From Trebonia sp963811335 (GTDB lineage Bacteria > Actinomycetota > Actinomycetes > Streptosporangiales > Streptosporangiaceae), in NCBI GenBank assembly GCA_963811335.1, contig CAWERB010000028.1, positions 1 through 64,000 of the forward strand: DNA of 64,000 bases. Reading direction: 5' to 3'. Within the stretch, counting starts at the first letter, position 1, and each line of letters starts with the position of its first letter. Below, piece after piece: positions 36,220-44,985 of the stretch. The notes under the pieces were generated by a model, which did not search any database, was not told the DNA's origin, and saw nothing but the letters and a program-made list of their open reading frames with translations. The translations under genes were made by a program, and so were the position numbers.

Positions 36220-36873
36220 CTATCCGGCCAATCCCTGGCTGTAAAGCCATTCGATGCCCGCCATGGCCTTTGCGAACTCTTTAGAACCTTTGGGGGCGAT
36301 CCCCACGATCGAGTCAAACGGCGTCGACTCGAACCTGCTCGCCATGATGCCAGCGTATCCGGGCAGCCCCCGCCAGTCCCTTTCAGAGAAGGCCTCGCGC
36401 CGTAGCAGTACCTGGGTATTCTCATCGCGACGGATAAGATCACCCGGCACGGAAAAGAAGTCAGCGTCCGAGAAGATGGCGTCGCGGATGTCGAGCGCCC
36501 AGTCGACCTCCTTGTACCTTTCCACGATGCCCGCGACGAACTCCGACTTCTGCGGCGGAATCGCCATCACGGGACCAACCTTGCCCCGCAGCGTGACATG
36601 CTTGAATACGCACCCGCCCAGTATGTGCAGGCGAGCCAACTGAAGGGTGTCAACGGTGACATCCTCAAAATAGACGCCTGCGGCCACGCATCCCTCCATC
36701 CGGCAGCGATCCATGACCACATTCCGGACAACCAGGCTAAGCCCAGGATCGTCGGCCTGGACAAGCCTGCACCCCTTAAGGGTGCACCCGGCCAGGCGCA
36801 CGTCCTCGTACTCTCGCTGAGCGCCGAAGAGGTCCACCCAGGCGATGGTCTGATCGATCAGCTCAAGTGCCAT
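36220..36873 (-). CDS. Pentapeptide-like hypothetical protein
   Basis: About 217 residues; GAAGAGG precedes ATG 36873. The N-terminal 130 residues have the stacked pattern of right-handed beta-helix/pentapeptide proteins (YEDVRLAGCTLKGCRLVQAD, MDRCRMEGCVAAGVYFEDVT). The C-terminus (RRDENTQVLLRREAFSERDW, ...SIVGIAPKGSKEFAKAM) is distinct and unrecognised. It is the first gene inside the tRNA-integrated element, with base composition somewhat less GC-biased than the surrounding core genes. Confidence 0.65.
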   Translation of the reverse strand: MALELIDQTIAWVDLFGAQREYEDVRLAGCTLKGCRLVQADDPGLSLVVRNVVMDRCRMEGCVAAGVYFEDVTVDTLQLARLHILGGCVFKHVTLRGKVGPVMAIPPQKSEFVAGIVERYKEVDWALDIRDAIFSDADFFSVPGDLIRRDENTQVLLRREAFSERDWRGLPGYAGIMASRFESTPFDSIVGIAPKGSKEFAKAMAGIEWLYSQGLAG

Positions 36874-37342
36874 AGCCTCTTCTTTCATCCTTGAGGAAGT
36901 CACCCGCCGGACTCGTATCGGTCAGGGTTATGTGCAGGGCCCACACCTCACGCAACTCCGGAGCAACCGTGCTCGCCCAGGACTATGAGCCAGATCAATC
37001 TACAGGTTCAGATTGTCAGCTTGGGAATCTGCACCGTTTGACCACGTATGTCGGCTGACCTGCGGCGTGGCGGGTCCGCGAGTGACCGTGAGACACCCCT
37101 GATCACCGGGGTTAATGGCCCGCTAATGGCCCGACTCGCCAGACCTGACCAGTGCCAATCCACGTCGTCCAGGTCCTCGTCGTCGCCCAGTGACCCACGC
37201 ATTGCGAGTCTGTTTTCGTGCGTTGTTCCGGGGAGCGATGCCCTGACTGACGTTGGGTTCGTGAACTGCTGGTGGCGGTGATCGGTGGCTGTTGTGGGGT
37301 GTCCGGGGGCACCTCGGGGGCACGGCCAGCACCCATCACTCT

Positions 37343-37485
37343 GTCGGACGGGTTCTGTCAAGTGGCGGCGTAGCCGATCCCGAAGGGACGCCGCAGGCGC
37401 TCATTAGGTTCCGGGAGACACCAACGCTTGACCGCTGGGTGAGGGGTGATGGCCCCCTCACCCTCTGCCCAGCGGCGAGCGTTTG
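37343..37485. repeat. 143-bp direct repeat, copy P1
   Basis: About 80% identical to 38503-38645. Shared blocks include GGTTCTGTCAAGTG, GTGAGGGGTGATG and CCCCCTCACCCTCTGCC, and AGCGGCGAGCGT. The middle forms a TGAGGGG/CCCCCTCA stem. The two copies flank the S1-like gene. The remainder of 36904-37578 contains no gene I can support. Confidence 0.7.
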
Positions 37486-37578
37486 TTTGTTCTTCTCCTG
37501 TCGCGCTGCCCGGGGCGTGCCGCGGGTGCAGGCGTCCTGGTGCTCGTCGACTCCTGGGGACCGCCGCCGGGCCATCGG

Positions 37579-37788
37579 TCAAAGATCGGTGACGACCGAT
37601 CTCCAGAGAGATCCCGGATCGTCGGCGCGGACGGCGGTGTCGATCCTCTCGATATGGCCAAGCACGATCTCCCAGCAGGCAACCATCCGCTCGAAATGAG
37701 CATTCAGCTCCTCTTGCGGACGGGTGTAGTGCGGCTCCTGCCGGTACAGGTCCAAGAGGAGGCGGGATGCAAGCGGTCGGCAAGACAT
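37579..37788 (-). CDS. Small ORF overlapping the S1-like gene, or its frameshifted tail
   Basis: A 69-residue reading with good actinomycete codon use (LLLDLYRQEPHYTRPQEELN...FERMVACWEIVLGHIERID). It overlaps the end of the S1-like frame by 85 bases in another frame. The overlap region looks coding in this frame and poor in the upstream frame after ...RRCLADRL. Either a one-base indel near 37765-37785 splits one larger protein, or this is a separate small gene. No function is recognised. Confidence 0.45.
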   Translation of the reverse strand: MSCRPLASRLLLDLYRQEPHYTRPQEELNAHFERMVACWEIVLGHIERIDTAVRADDPGSLWRSVVTDL

Positions 37789-38303
37789 CGCCGGTGAGAA
37801 ATGACGGTATGGCTGCCTGGGCCATCGTTGCTTCTCAAGTCCAGGACGAGGCCACCACCTCCCGGGCTCAAGGTGGCCGGTTCCCGGCAGAAGTCGCAGG
37901 GCCACCTGAACAGCTCCAGGTCCCGGGGCCGGATGCTGAGCCGCACCCAGGCAGGTGGGTTCAGCCTGCGGACCTGCTCTACAACTGCCTCGATTACCGT
38001 GCCGACCGGCGGGTACATCGCGTCAAGCTCAGCCCCGTGCAAGGCTCCGCCGAACTGCTCGATCAGGTCCACCGACGCTCCAACGTGCTCATGGCCGATG
38101 ATCTGCGCGAGCACGCCCCACGGCTCATGACGGAGAATCCTGGCCCGCACTTGCTGCCCGGGAAGAAGTGCCAGGCTCTCGGTCTCGAACGATCCACGCC
38201 GAGCATTCTTCCCGGTAGAGCTGACTCCAGCGATCATCGCCCGGCTGGTCACCAGTGCACCGTCGGCCCACCCACGGGGAGCGGGGCAAGCGCCACGGGT
38301 CAA
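37704..38303 (-). CDS. S1-like hypothetical protein of the integrated element
   Basis: Up to 199 residues. The central part LLPGQQVRARILRHEPWGVLAQIIGHEHVG ASVDLIEQFGG...YPPVGTVIEAVVEQV resembles one S1/OB-fold RNA-binding repeat (charged start, G-V-L strand, second V-strand). A CDFC cysteine pair is followed by a Gly-rich loop and a SHRRCLADRL segment. The last 17 residues are probably out of frame. The start is uncertain. It is flanked by the P1/P2 repeats. Confidence 0.5.
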   Translation of the reverse strand: MTRGACPAPRGWADGALVTSRAMIAGVSSTGKNARRGSFETESLALLPGQQVRARILRHEPWGVLAQIIGHEHVGASVDLIEQFGGALHGAELDAMYPPVGTVIEAVVEQVRRLNPPAWVRLSIRPRDLELFRWPCDFCREPATLSPGGGGLVLDLRSNDGPGSHTVISHRRCLADRLHPASSWTCTGRSRTTPVRKRS

Positions 38304-38502
38304 GGTGGAGCACCATCAGCCTGGGAACTGGCTTGTCATCCACTCTGACCTCATATTGACTGGTCAACGCGCTGCTTGACTTATCCGCCGTTGTCCGTTC
38401 TACCGCGCCGTTTACCCCCTCGACCGGGCACGCAACGGGCGGCACGGTGTATGTCCTCGTCGCCGGGGTGCTCGTCGTCTCCCCGATCAAACCCGGCCAC
38501 CG

Positions 38503-38645
38503 GTCGGAGAGGTTCTGTCAAGTGTGGCCGCAGGCCATCCCGGAGGGACGCGAAGCGCTCTTGAGAGGTTCTCGGAGACCTCCATCGTTGACCGGAGAGT
38601 GAGGGGTGATGTCCCCCTCACCCTCTGCCTAGCGGCGAGCGTCTG
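38503..38645. repeat. 143-bp direct repeat, copy P2
   Basis: Second copy of the P1 repeat, same orientation, about 1.16 kb away. It carries the same internal stem TGAGGGG..CCCCCTCA. The rest of 38304-38723 has no supported gene. Confidence 0.7.
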
Positions 38646-38723
38646 CTTTTGATCTTTCCCCGGTGAGGCCGGTTACCACGTCGCCCTGGTGGCGGTGGCC
38701 GGTGGCTGTTCGCGCGCCCCCAG

Positions 38724-39044
38724 CTACGGTTGACCGCCGCGCCTGATCCAGCTTCGCATCACCTCGACGGCCAGCCAGTGCCCGCGCGTCTCGGCTGCAA
38801 CGATCGCGGGAACGCCGTTGTAGGGCCGCATCGGGTCAGCCCCCCGGGCAAGGAGGAACGCGGTCACGTCCACGTGCAGCAGCCTGCCCTGATCGTGGCT
38901 GTCGATCTCGATGTCGATGGCATGGCGCAGCAGTGTCCAGCCGGAGCCGTCGTCATCCTCTACGTCATGACCGGCGTCTAGCAGATCTCGCAGCTTCGGC
39001 AGGTCTTCCATCTCAACCGCGTTATGAGCGGGCGACCAGGTCAT
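38724..39044 (-). CDS. Ankyrin-repeat-like small protein
   Basis: A 106-residue protein with GGAGGA well placed before ATG 39044. The sequence WSPAHNAVEMEDLPKLRDLL DAGHDVEDDDGSGWTLLRHAI and VTAFLLARGADPMRPYNGVP AIVAAETRGHWLAVEVM shows about three degenerate ankyrin repeats (the TLLRHAI, LLARGADP and PAIVAAETRG signatures). It is probably a protein-interaction module, with no partner visible. Confidence 0.75.
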   Translation of the reverse strand: MTWSPAHNAVEMEDLPKLRDLLDAGHDVEDDDGSGWTLLRHAIDIEIDSHDQGRLLHVDVTAFLLARGADPMRPYNGVPAIVAAETRGHWLAVEVMRSWIRRGGQP

Positions 39045-39144
39045 GGCAGGTATCCTCCGGGAAGGGCTAAATCGCTCAAGTCACCGTATCTTCGCGGTGC
39101 CCCGTGATGAGCGTGGCGGTTACGCCTGACCGCTCCCGCCGTGT

Positions 39145-39223
39145 CGCGCCGGGTCGGCCGCCCACGGCCGCACGCCCGGCGCGAGTGCGGCGGGCGCGGC
39201 GGCGCGTAGCCCCGTCGCCTTGA
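39145..39223. repeat. GC-rich 79-bp repeat, copy R2
   Basis: Second copy of R1. Its last codons (CGT CGC CTT GAC) run into the integrase frame, so the point where integrase homology starts coincides with the repeat's 3' edge. Confidence 0.65.
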
Positions 39224-39668
39224 CCCATTCACCCTGGCCGTTCTCAAGGCACACGTCGACATGCTCGACCAGGAGCGCCGCGACCTCGGGCCCGACTATC
39301 TCGGTCTCGGCTTCCTGTTCTGCTGGGAGAACGGCAAGCCCCCGCATCCCGACACGATCACCCGCCGATTCAAGCGGCTAGCCAAGGCGGCTGACCTGCC
39401 AGAGATCGACCTGCATGACGTGCGCCACAGCTACGCGACCGCGGGCCGCAACGCCAAGATCGACTGGAAGGCGCTGAGCAAGCGGATCGGTCACGCCGAC
39501 GTCGCGTTCACCATGAAGCAGTACGTACAGACCGACCTAGAAGCCGACCGCGAGGTTGCGAACACGCTCGCCGACCTGATCATTGGCGGCCTGCTCGTGA
39601 CCGAGATCGACGACCAGGCGGACGCGCCCGACCAAGCCAACGGGGCCAGTCCCGATGGCACCGACTAA
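39212..39668 (+). pseudogene. Truncated tyrosine integrase (catalytic domain only)
   Basis: The frame reads RRLDPFTLAVLKAHVDML, then GLLFCWEN-like GFLFCWENGKPPHPDTITRR, the catalytic box LHDVRHSYATAG, and HADVAFTMKQYVQTDLEADR with the nucleophile tyrosine. The N-terminal arm-binding and core-binding domains and the first catalytic arginine region are missing upstream of about 39212. The first ATG is at 39261. The element is therefore probably immobile on its own. The right attachment site lies about 640 bp downstream. Confidence 0.85.
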
Positions 39669-39708
39669 TTGGATGCGCCAACCCCTGTTGTGCTGCAAAC
39701 TTTCTCGG

Positions 39709-40242
39709 ATGGGCGTTGTGGAGGGCGAACTGCGGCGTCTTCGGTTCGGGTTGGATGCTGGAGACAGCCAAGAACGTCCGTTTCTTGTCCAGGTGCGGTT
39801 CCTCGCCGACAATCCGGTGCAGGTCATCGCCAATGCGCGGACCGTGCTAGCGAGCGTGGTTGAGCAGACGGGCGACTGGCCCGCGTTCGAGCGATGGCCA
39901 CAGTTGCTGCCGGGATGGTTCCTGCAAAGGTCTGCACCCGAACATGAACCAGACGAGTCCTTCGATGTCGAGGCCTGGCAGCGACGGTGGCGGGCGATGA
40001 CAACCGAGCAGAAGGCAGCCGCCGCTGAGGGGCCGTGGACGCTATCGGGCTGGCTTTACTACTTCGACCCGACCGAGGCAGGGATGGGCAACGATCGCAG
40101 CTGGTGGTGGTGGGACGCCGGAACCGAGGAACCCGACACCGGCTGGGTTCAGGTAGCCACCACCGGATGGCCGTTTGGGAGCGGCTCACTGAGGTGGCTG
40201 ATCGAGGCCAGCGGCGGCAGGGATCTCGCCTATGGAGCGTGA
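39709..40242 (+). CDS. Hypothetical protein between integrase and attachment site
   Basis: A 177-residue protein, not recognised. It is acidic and Trp-rich (WPAFERWPQLLPGWFLQR, EAWQRRWRAMTTEQKAAA, GPWTLSGWLYYFDPTE, NDRSWWWWDAGTEE). An in-frame ATG at 39655 would overlap the integrase stop; ATG 39709 is the more likely start. A cargo gene at this position, next to the attachment site, may be recently acquired. Confidence 0.6.
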   Translation: MGVVEGELRRLRFGLDAGDSQERPFLVQVRFLADNPVQVIANARTVLASVVEQTGDWPAFERWPQLLPGWFLQRSAPEHEPDESFDVEAWQRRWRAMTTEQKAAAAEGPWTLSGWLYYFDPTEAGMGNDRSWWWWDAGTEEPDTGWVQVATTGWPFGSGSLRWLIEASGGRDLAYGA

Positions 40243-40244
40243 GC

Positions 40245-40264
40245 CGTGCACAAATCCGTGCACA
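40245..40264. other. Pair of CGTGCACA sites, right boundary
   Basis: CGTGCACA at 40245-40252 and 40257-40264, followed by ACTACAAG as at the left boundary (AACTACAAG). They lie 41 bp from the attachment repeat, the same distance as on the left. Confidence 0.6.
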
Positions 40265-40276
40265 ACTACAAGTCAA

Positions 40277-40307
40277 AGGCCCGGCTCTCTGTTCGAGAAC
40301 CGGGCCT
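40277..40307 (-). terminator. Terminator of the initiator tRNA gene
   Basis: AGGCCCGG...CCGGGCCT (8-bp arms) lies just after the encoded CCA end on the minus strand, followed by TTGACTTGT. Confidence 0.65.
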
Positions 40308-40357
40308 GACCTTGGTAGCGGGGGTAGGATTTGAACCTACGACCTCTGGGTTATGAG
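40306..40357 (-). repeat. Right attachment-site repeat within the intact tRNA gene
   Basis: Exact 52-bp match to 35877-35928. It spans the anticodon loop to the 3' end of the tRNA plus flank. Confidence 0.9.
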
Positions 40358-40389
40358 CCCAGCGAGCTACCGAACTGCTCCACCCCGCG
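40313..40389 (-). tRNA. Initiator tRNA-fMet (anticodon CAT), CCA encoded
   Basis: A 77-nt cloverleaf. The acceptor stem CGCGGGG pairs with CCCCGC-T, leaving an unpaired C1-U72. The anticodon stem has three consecutive G-C pairs (GGG-CTCATAA-CCC). The T-loop is TTCAAAT. The 1-72 mismatch and the GGG/CCC stem are the identity elements of bacterial initiator tRNA. The 3' half is the integration target of the adjacent element, which regenerates an intact gene. Confidence 0.97.
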
Positions 40390-40430
40390 GCGATGGCTCT
40401 ACTCTATGAACTCCTGGCGACGGAAGCAAA

Positions 40431-43020
40431 TCAACTGCCGGATGGCGCGGCGAGCCAGAGGGTGTAGGTGGCCGGCCAGGTACCCGCGGGCGGTCCGGTA
40501 AGGACCTCCGCGTCCGCGGAGGTACTGAGCGAGACCGCCAGCCTGGGCTTCAGCCCGGGCAGTGTCACCGCGGCCAGGGACGGGCCGATCACGACCGGGC
40601 GACGTCCAGCCTGTGCGATGAGTTCCACCGCCTCGGTGACCGAGGCCCTGGACGTTGCCCCGGGGACCATCCACGCGGCCGGCTGGCCGCAGAGGCCGCG
40701 GACGACGGGAGCCCACGTCTCCGCAAGCTGCTCGTCGTCGAAGAGAACGCTTGCCGACGGCCCGATGGCCGCGCACAGCGACGAGGCGGCGGCGGCCGAG
40801 CCGTCGTAGGTGGCCGAAGCGCCCACGCCGCGCAGTCGCACCCGGCTCAGGTACTTCGCCACGACCGACGAGTAGCGTCCAACCGACGGCTTCCCGGCCA
40901 GGCCCGGGTTCAGCGTCGTCATCAGCGGCGGGATCGCCAGCGCCAGCACGCAGCAGGCCGTGACGAGCCCGACCACCGTCCGCGAGGCGCCGAGCCCTGC
41001 GGCGCGCGCGGTCAGCCGCGTCGATGCCCATAGCGCGAGCAGGATGAGCCCCGGCAGTACCACGGGCACCAGCCGGTGCGCGGCGAGCGGCTGCCACGGG
41101 ATCACCGCCGGGTCCCACAGCGCGGTTAGCACCGACCAGGCGATGACCAGGAACGGCAGCCCCCAGAGCCACAACCTTTCGTTTGCTGAAACCCCCAAAT
41201 CACTAAAGCTACTGGAGTCGCTAATGTCGCCAGAGTCACCAAGGCCACCCGAGTCAGCCGGATCACTCGGCGAAAACACCGCGCGTACCAGCCGCCGCCC
41301 GAGCGCCATCGTCCCCAGGCACGCCAGCAGCAGGACGGGCAGCCCGATGTACCACACCACCCACGACAGGCTGGACTCGTAGTACTGGCGCGTCCCGTCG
41401 ACCGGCAGCCGCTGCAGCCGTTGCAGCGCCTCGACCTGGCTGATCACGTCCGGATCGGTCTGCCCGCGCACGGTCTGCAGGTACGGCCGGACGGCCAGCG
41501 CGGCGAGCACGAGCACCGGCAGCACCATGGCCAGCCCGGTGAGCAGGGACCCGAGCGACGGCAGCACCACCCGCTCCCGGTTGAACCACGGGAGGCTGAG
41601 CCGGACGGCGCACGCCCGCCGTACCCGCGATGGCGCGCCGGGCAACGCAAGCGGCGCGATCAGGGCCGTTACCGCGCCGAAGACGGCCGCGGACACGCCG
41701 ATCAGGTGCAACTGCTCCGCCACGCTCGCCAGGTAGGGCCGGGCCAGCACCAGGCCCGTCACCAGCCCCATCCCGATGCCGAAGATGAGACCGCCGCCGA
41801 ACGGCCCCGCCTGGGGCCGTCGCGCCACGAACAGCACGGCGACAACGGGGAACGCGGGCAGCAGCATGCCAAGCGACCCGATGGACGCCAGCACGGTGAG
41901 CCCGAGCGCGAGCCCGGCCAAGCGCGGCCAGCGCCACCTCGCCGTCGAACCGGCCCGGCCTGCTGTGGCGGTCGCCAGACCCGCCGACGCCGCGGTGCCG
42001 CACCACCAGCGAGTCGAGGAACAGGCACAACCCGCCGAACAGCAGCACCTGCACGAGCGGCTCGCTGAACGGGGTCCGCGACGCGTACACCTCGGGCAGG
42101 CAGATCGCGAGCAGCAACTCCCCGGCCACGCCCCACCACATCCCGCACAGCCGCCCCACCAGCCCGGCGAACGAGAGTACGGCGCAGCCGCCCAGCACCG
42201 CCGGCATGAGCAGCGCGCCGCCGAGGCCGCCCAGCCAGGTTCCCGCCGCCAGCAGCAACGGCAGCCCGGGCAGGTACCCGGGCGTGATCCAGCCGCCGGA
42301 CACGATGAACCCCGGCGTCGCGAAGTCCAGCCCGCCGCTGCCGCCGAAGGCGGCGGCCGACTCCGGGATCCGCGCCGTCCCGTGCCCGGCGATCCAGTAG
42401 CCGTACTGGAGGTACACGCCCGGGTCGCTGGCCACGAAGACCTGCTCGGACCGCAGCAGCGCCTGCCACACGCCGAATACGGCCGCGATCACGATCATGG
42501 CCGCCACCGCCGCGGCCGGCACGTCCGGCCGGCACCTGGCGACGCCGGCCTCGCCCGCGTTCATGCCCCGCGGCCAGCTCACCGGCAGCCGCCGCATCGC
42601 GAAGTAGCACAGCGCGACCGCGAGCGGCACGAAGATGATTACCATCGGCACCGGCAGGAGCCGGCCCGCCAGCAGCATCCCGGCACCAGGTACCAGCCAG
42701 GCCGCCGCGAGCACCGCCGGCGCCTGCGTGATCGCGGCGAACACCCAGCCAGGCAGCCACCACGAGCGGTGCGCCAGCCGCGCGCCCCGCGCGGCGGCAC
42801 CGGAGTAGAGCGCGAGCAGGCCGCCGGCCGCGCCCCGCCTGCCGCTAGCCCGCTGCCGCGGCTCAGGTTCCCGGTCGTCCAGAACGGGGGCATGGTTCCC
42901 CGTACTCTCGGCGTCTTCCCCGTCCGCGCGGCCCTCACCGTTAACCGAAGTGCCAGGAGAGGCGGTTGCGTACGGCGCGTCGTCTCCTCGCGCAAGCACG
43001 GTCGGTAGTCGTAGGCGCAC
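40431..43020 (-). CDS. Large polytopic membrane protein, glycosyltransferase-like (frameshifted)
   Basis: About 860 residues after repair. A disordered N-terminus is followed by at least ten membrane helices and a loop SDPGVYLQYGYWIAGHGTARI near residue 215, with the acidic pair expected in ArnT/PMT-like (GT-C) glycosyltransferases; a soluble C-terminal domain follows. One extra base near 41919-41923 splits the frame inside the central region. GTG 43020 is chosen because TACAGT lies seven bases upstream (leaderless). A Ser/Asp-rich low-complexity loop (DSGGLGDSGDISDSSSFSDL) sits before a late helix. The donor is probably a polyprenyl-phosphate sugar. Confidence 0.7.
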
Positions 43021-43027
43021 AGATTTA

Positions 43028-43033
43028 ACTGTA
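43028..43033 (-). promoter_or_regulatory. -10 box of the large membrane protein gene
   Basis: TACAGT on the minus strand, seven bases before GTG 43020, with no ribosome-binding site between. Confidence 0.4.
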
Positions 43034-43090
43034 TCGATCGCCGCGGCGGCTACCCTGGCGCCCCGCCGCTCACGTGCGAACTCGCGCCGA

Positions 43091-43702
43091 ATGCGGTTCA
43101 CTGAGGGCGTGGAAGTCTTCACCAACTGGCACACCTGGCCGCGGACGGAGCCCGAGCTGCGCCGCCTGCTGCCCCCGGCCACCTGTGACACTGTGGCGCA
43201 AGCGACGGAGTTCGCGCTCCGCTTCCATGGTGACCAGCGGCGCCCCACCGGGGCGCCCTACGCGGAGCACCTGCTTGAGGCGCTCGAGGTCCTGGTCCGC
43301 GGCGCCGGGGTCACTGACCCCGCCGTGCTGTGCGCCGCCGTGCTGCACGACGTGGTGGAGGACACCTCATGCACCCTCGGTGACGTTCGGTCGGCGTTCG
43401 GCGACCGGGTCGCGGACATGGTCGGCTGGGTGACCAAGCCCGAGCCGGAGGACGGCGCGGACAAGCAGGCGGCCAAGGAGGCCTACCTCGGCCGCCTGGC
43501 GGACGCGCCGGACGACGCGATCCTCGTCAAGCTGGCCGACCGGGCGTCCAACGTGCAGACGCTGCGCAACCTGCCCTCCCTGCCCAAGCAGCGTGAGTAC
43601 TATGCGCAGACCGTTCGCTACATCATGCCGCTTGCGGCGTCACGGGGATGGTGGGACGTCTGGTACGCGAGCTGGCAGGAGGTCCACCGAGATCTCGCCT
43701 AG
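43091..43702 (+). CDS. RSH-type HD hydrolase (small alarmone hydrolase-like)
   Basis: A 203-residue HD-domain protein with the (p)ppGpp-hydrolase signature: FHGDQRRPTGAPYAEHLLEA, then LHDVVEDT (HDxxED) and VKLADRASNVQTLRN. These match the hydrolase half of Rel/SpoT without synthetase, TGS or ACT domains. It probably degrades an alarmone. A GTG at 43109 is an alternative start. It overlaps tail-to-tail with the convergent membrane protein gene by about 60 bp. Confidence 0.85.
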   Translation: MRFTEGVEVFTNWHTWPRTEPELRRLLPPATCDTVAQATEFALRFHGDQRRPTGAPYAEHLLEALEVLVRGAGVTDPAVLCAAVLHDVVEDTSCTLGDVRSAFGDRVADMVGWVTKPEPEDGADKQAAKEAYLGRLADAPDDAILVKLADRASNVQTLRNLPSLPKQREYYAQTVRYIMPLAASRGWWDVWYASWQEVHRDLA

Positions 43703-44891
43703 GTCGTCCGCGTCCGCCCGCCGCCCAGCCCACGAGGCGAACACCCAGATAGCCAGCCCGGCCGGGTAGATGAAGTAGCCGACCCGGGTTGACGGGGCGA
43801 GCACGAACATGAGCGTCATCGCCCCGGCGAGCAGCACGACCGCGCGCGGCACCGAGCGCGGCGGCTTGAAGACGAGGGATGCCGCGACGGCCAGCCCGGC
43901 GAGCGCGAGCATCACCACGACGACCGTATGCCCGATGCCCGGCCATGTTGACGCGATCAGGTACCCGGGGAGCGGGCTCCGCGCGGCGGACTTAACGCTG
44001 GCCAGGCCAAGCGGGAACGCGATGGTGTTCACCACGATGGCCTTGGGATGGCCGACGATGAACGGGCCGATACACACCGCGACCACGCCGAGCGCCGCGA
44101 GCGTGAAGCGCCTGACCGTTCGCCCGCCTTCGCGGACCCAGAGCAGCACGACGGCCACGAGGAGCGCCCGGCCACGCGGTCGCCTTCATCGAGGCGCCGA
44201 TGCCGAGCGCGAGGCCGGCCAGCACGGGCTTGCGCACCCACAGGTAGGCGAACCCAAGGCAGAGGAAGGCGACCATCGGTACGTCGGTCCCGCCGACGGC
44301 GAGCTCGAAGGCGATTACCGGGCTCCCCGCCGCGAGCACGGCCCAGCGGCCGGGGTCACGCGCTCCGCCCTCGCGCAGGGCAAGCCAGAACACGAGGAGG
44401 AACACGGCACCGAACCAGAGCCGGGGATCGGTGAGCAGGCCGAGGTTGAAGAATGCGCGCGGCAGCCCGAAAAGCGACATGACCGGCAGGTAAGGGTTGT
44501 AGGCGTCGGCGTCCATGGTGCCGGCGAGCACGGCCGGGTCGGCATATGGCGTGCCCTGGTGGATGAGCGTCCAGCCAGAGTTGGCGACTACCCCTACCTC
44601 GGGCTGCCATAGTCCCCTGGCCGCCAGCCAGCCGAGCGGCATGATCAGTCCGCCAAGGAAGGACACCCCGAGCGCGATGTCCGTAGTCCGCGCGTGCCGC
44701 AGGACGAGCACGACAGCAAGGGCAAGGCCGTACCCGACCGCCGACATCTCGCCCCAGAGCTGATGCACGTGGTCGTTGCTGATAACCGCGACCAAGATCG
44801 CCCAGAGTGCGGAAACCGCGAAAATGCCGACTAGCCAGCGGCGACGCATGGCAGCCGGTGACTCGAAAGCCGGCGCCAGGCCGTACGCCAC
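43640..44891 (-). CDS. Polytopic DUF2029/GT87-like membrane protein (frameshifted)
   Basis: About 415 residues with about ten helices. One extra G near 44164-44170 splits it between GIGASMKATAW and PALLVAVVLLWVREGGRTVR. The N-terminal ISNDHVHQLWGEMSAVGYG and later GTPYADPAVLAGTMDADAYNPYLPV loops resemble GT-C enzymes of the GT87 family that add arabinose or mannose from polyprenyl carriers. An ATG at 44849 is an alternative start. It is convergent with the HD gene and divergent from the SDR gene. Confidence 0.7.
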
Positions 44892-44985
44892 CCATCACCC
44901 GCAGATTCTACCCGGCGAGCAGGCGCAAACCGGGTTAACCCCGCTTCCCTGTGATGATCGCGACCAGGCATGCCAGGATTGCGTC

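Noticed and set aside
37008..37361. Minus-strand ORF of 117 residues upstream of P1
   Set aside because: Biased composition, no start signal, no recognisable family.
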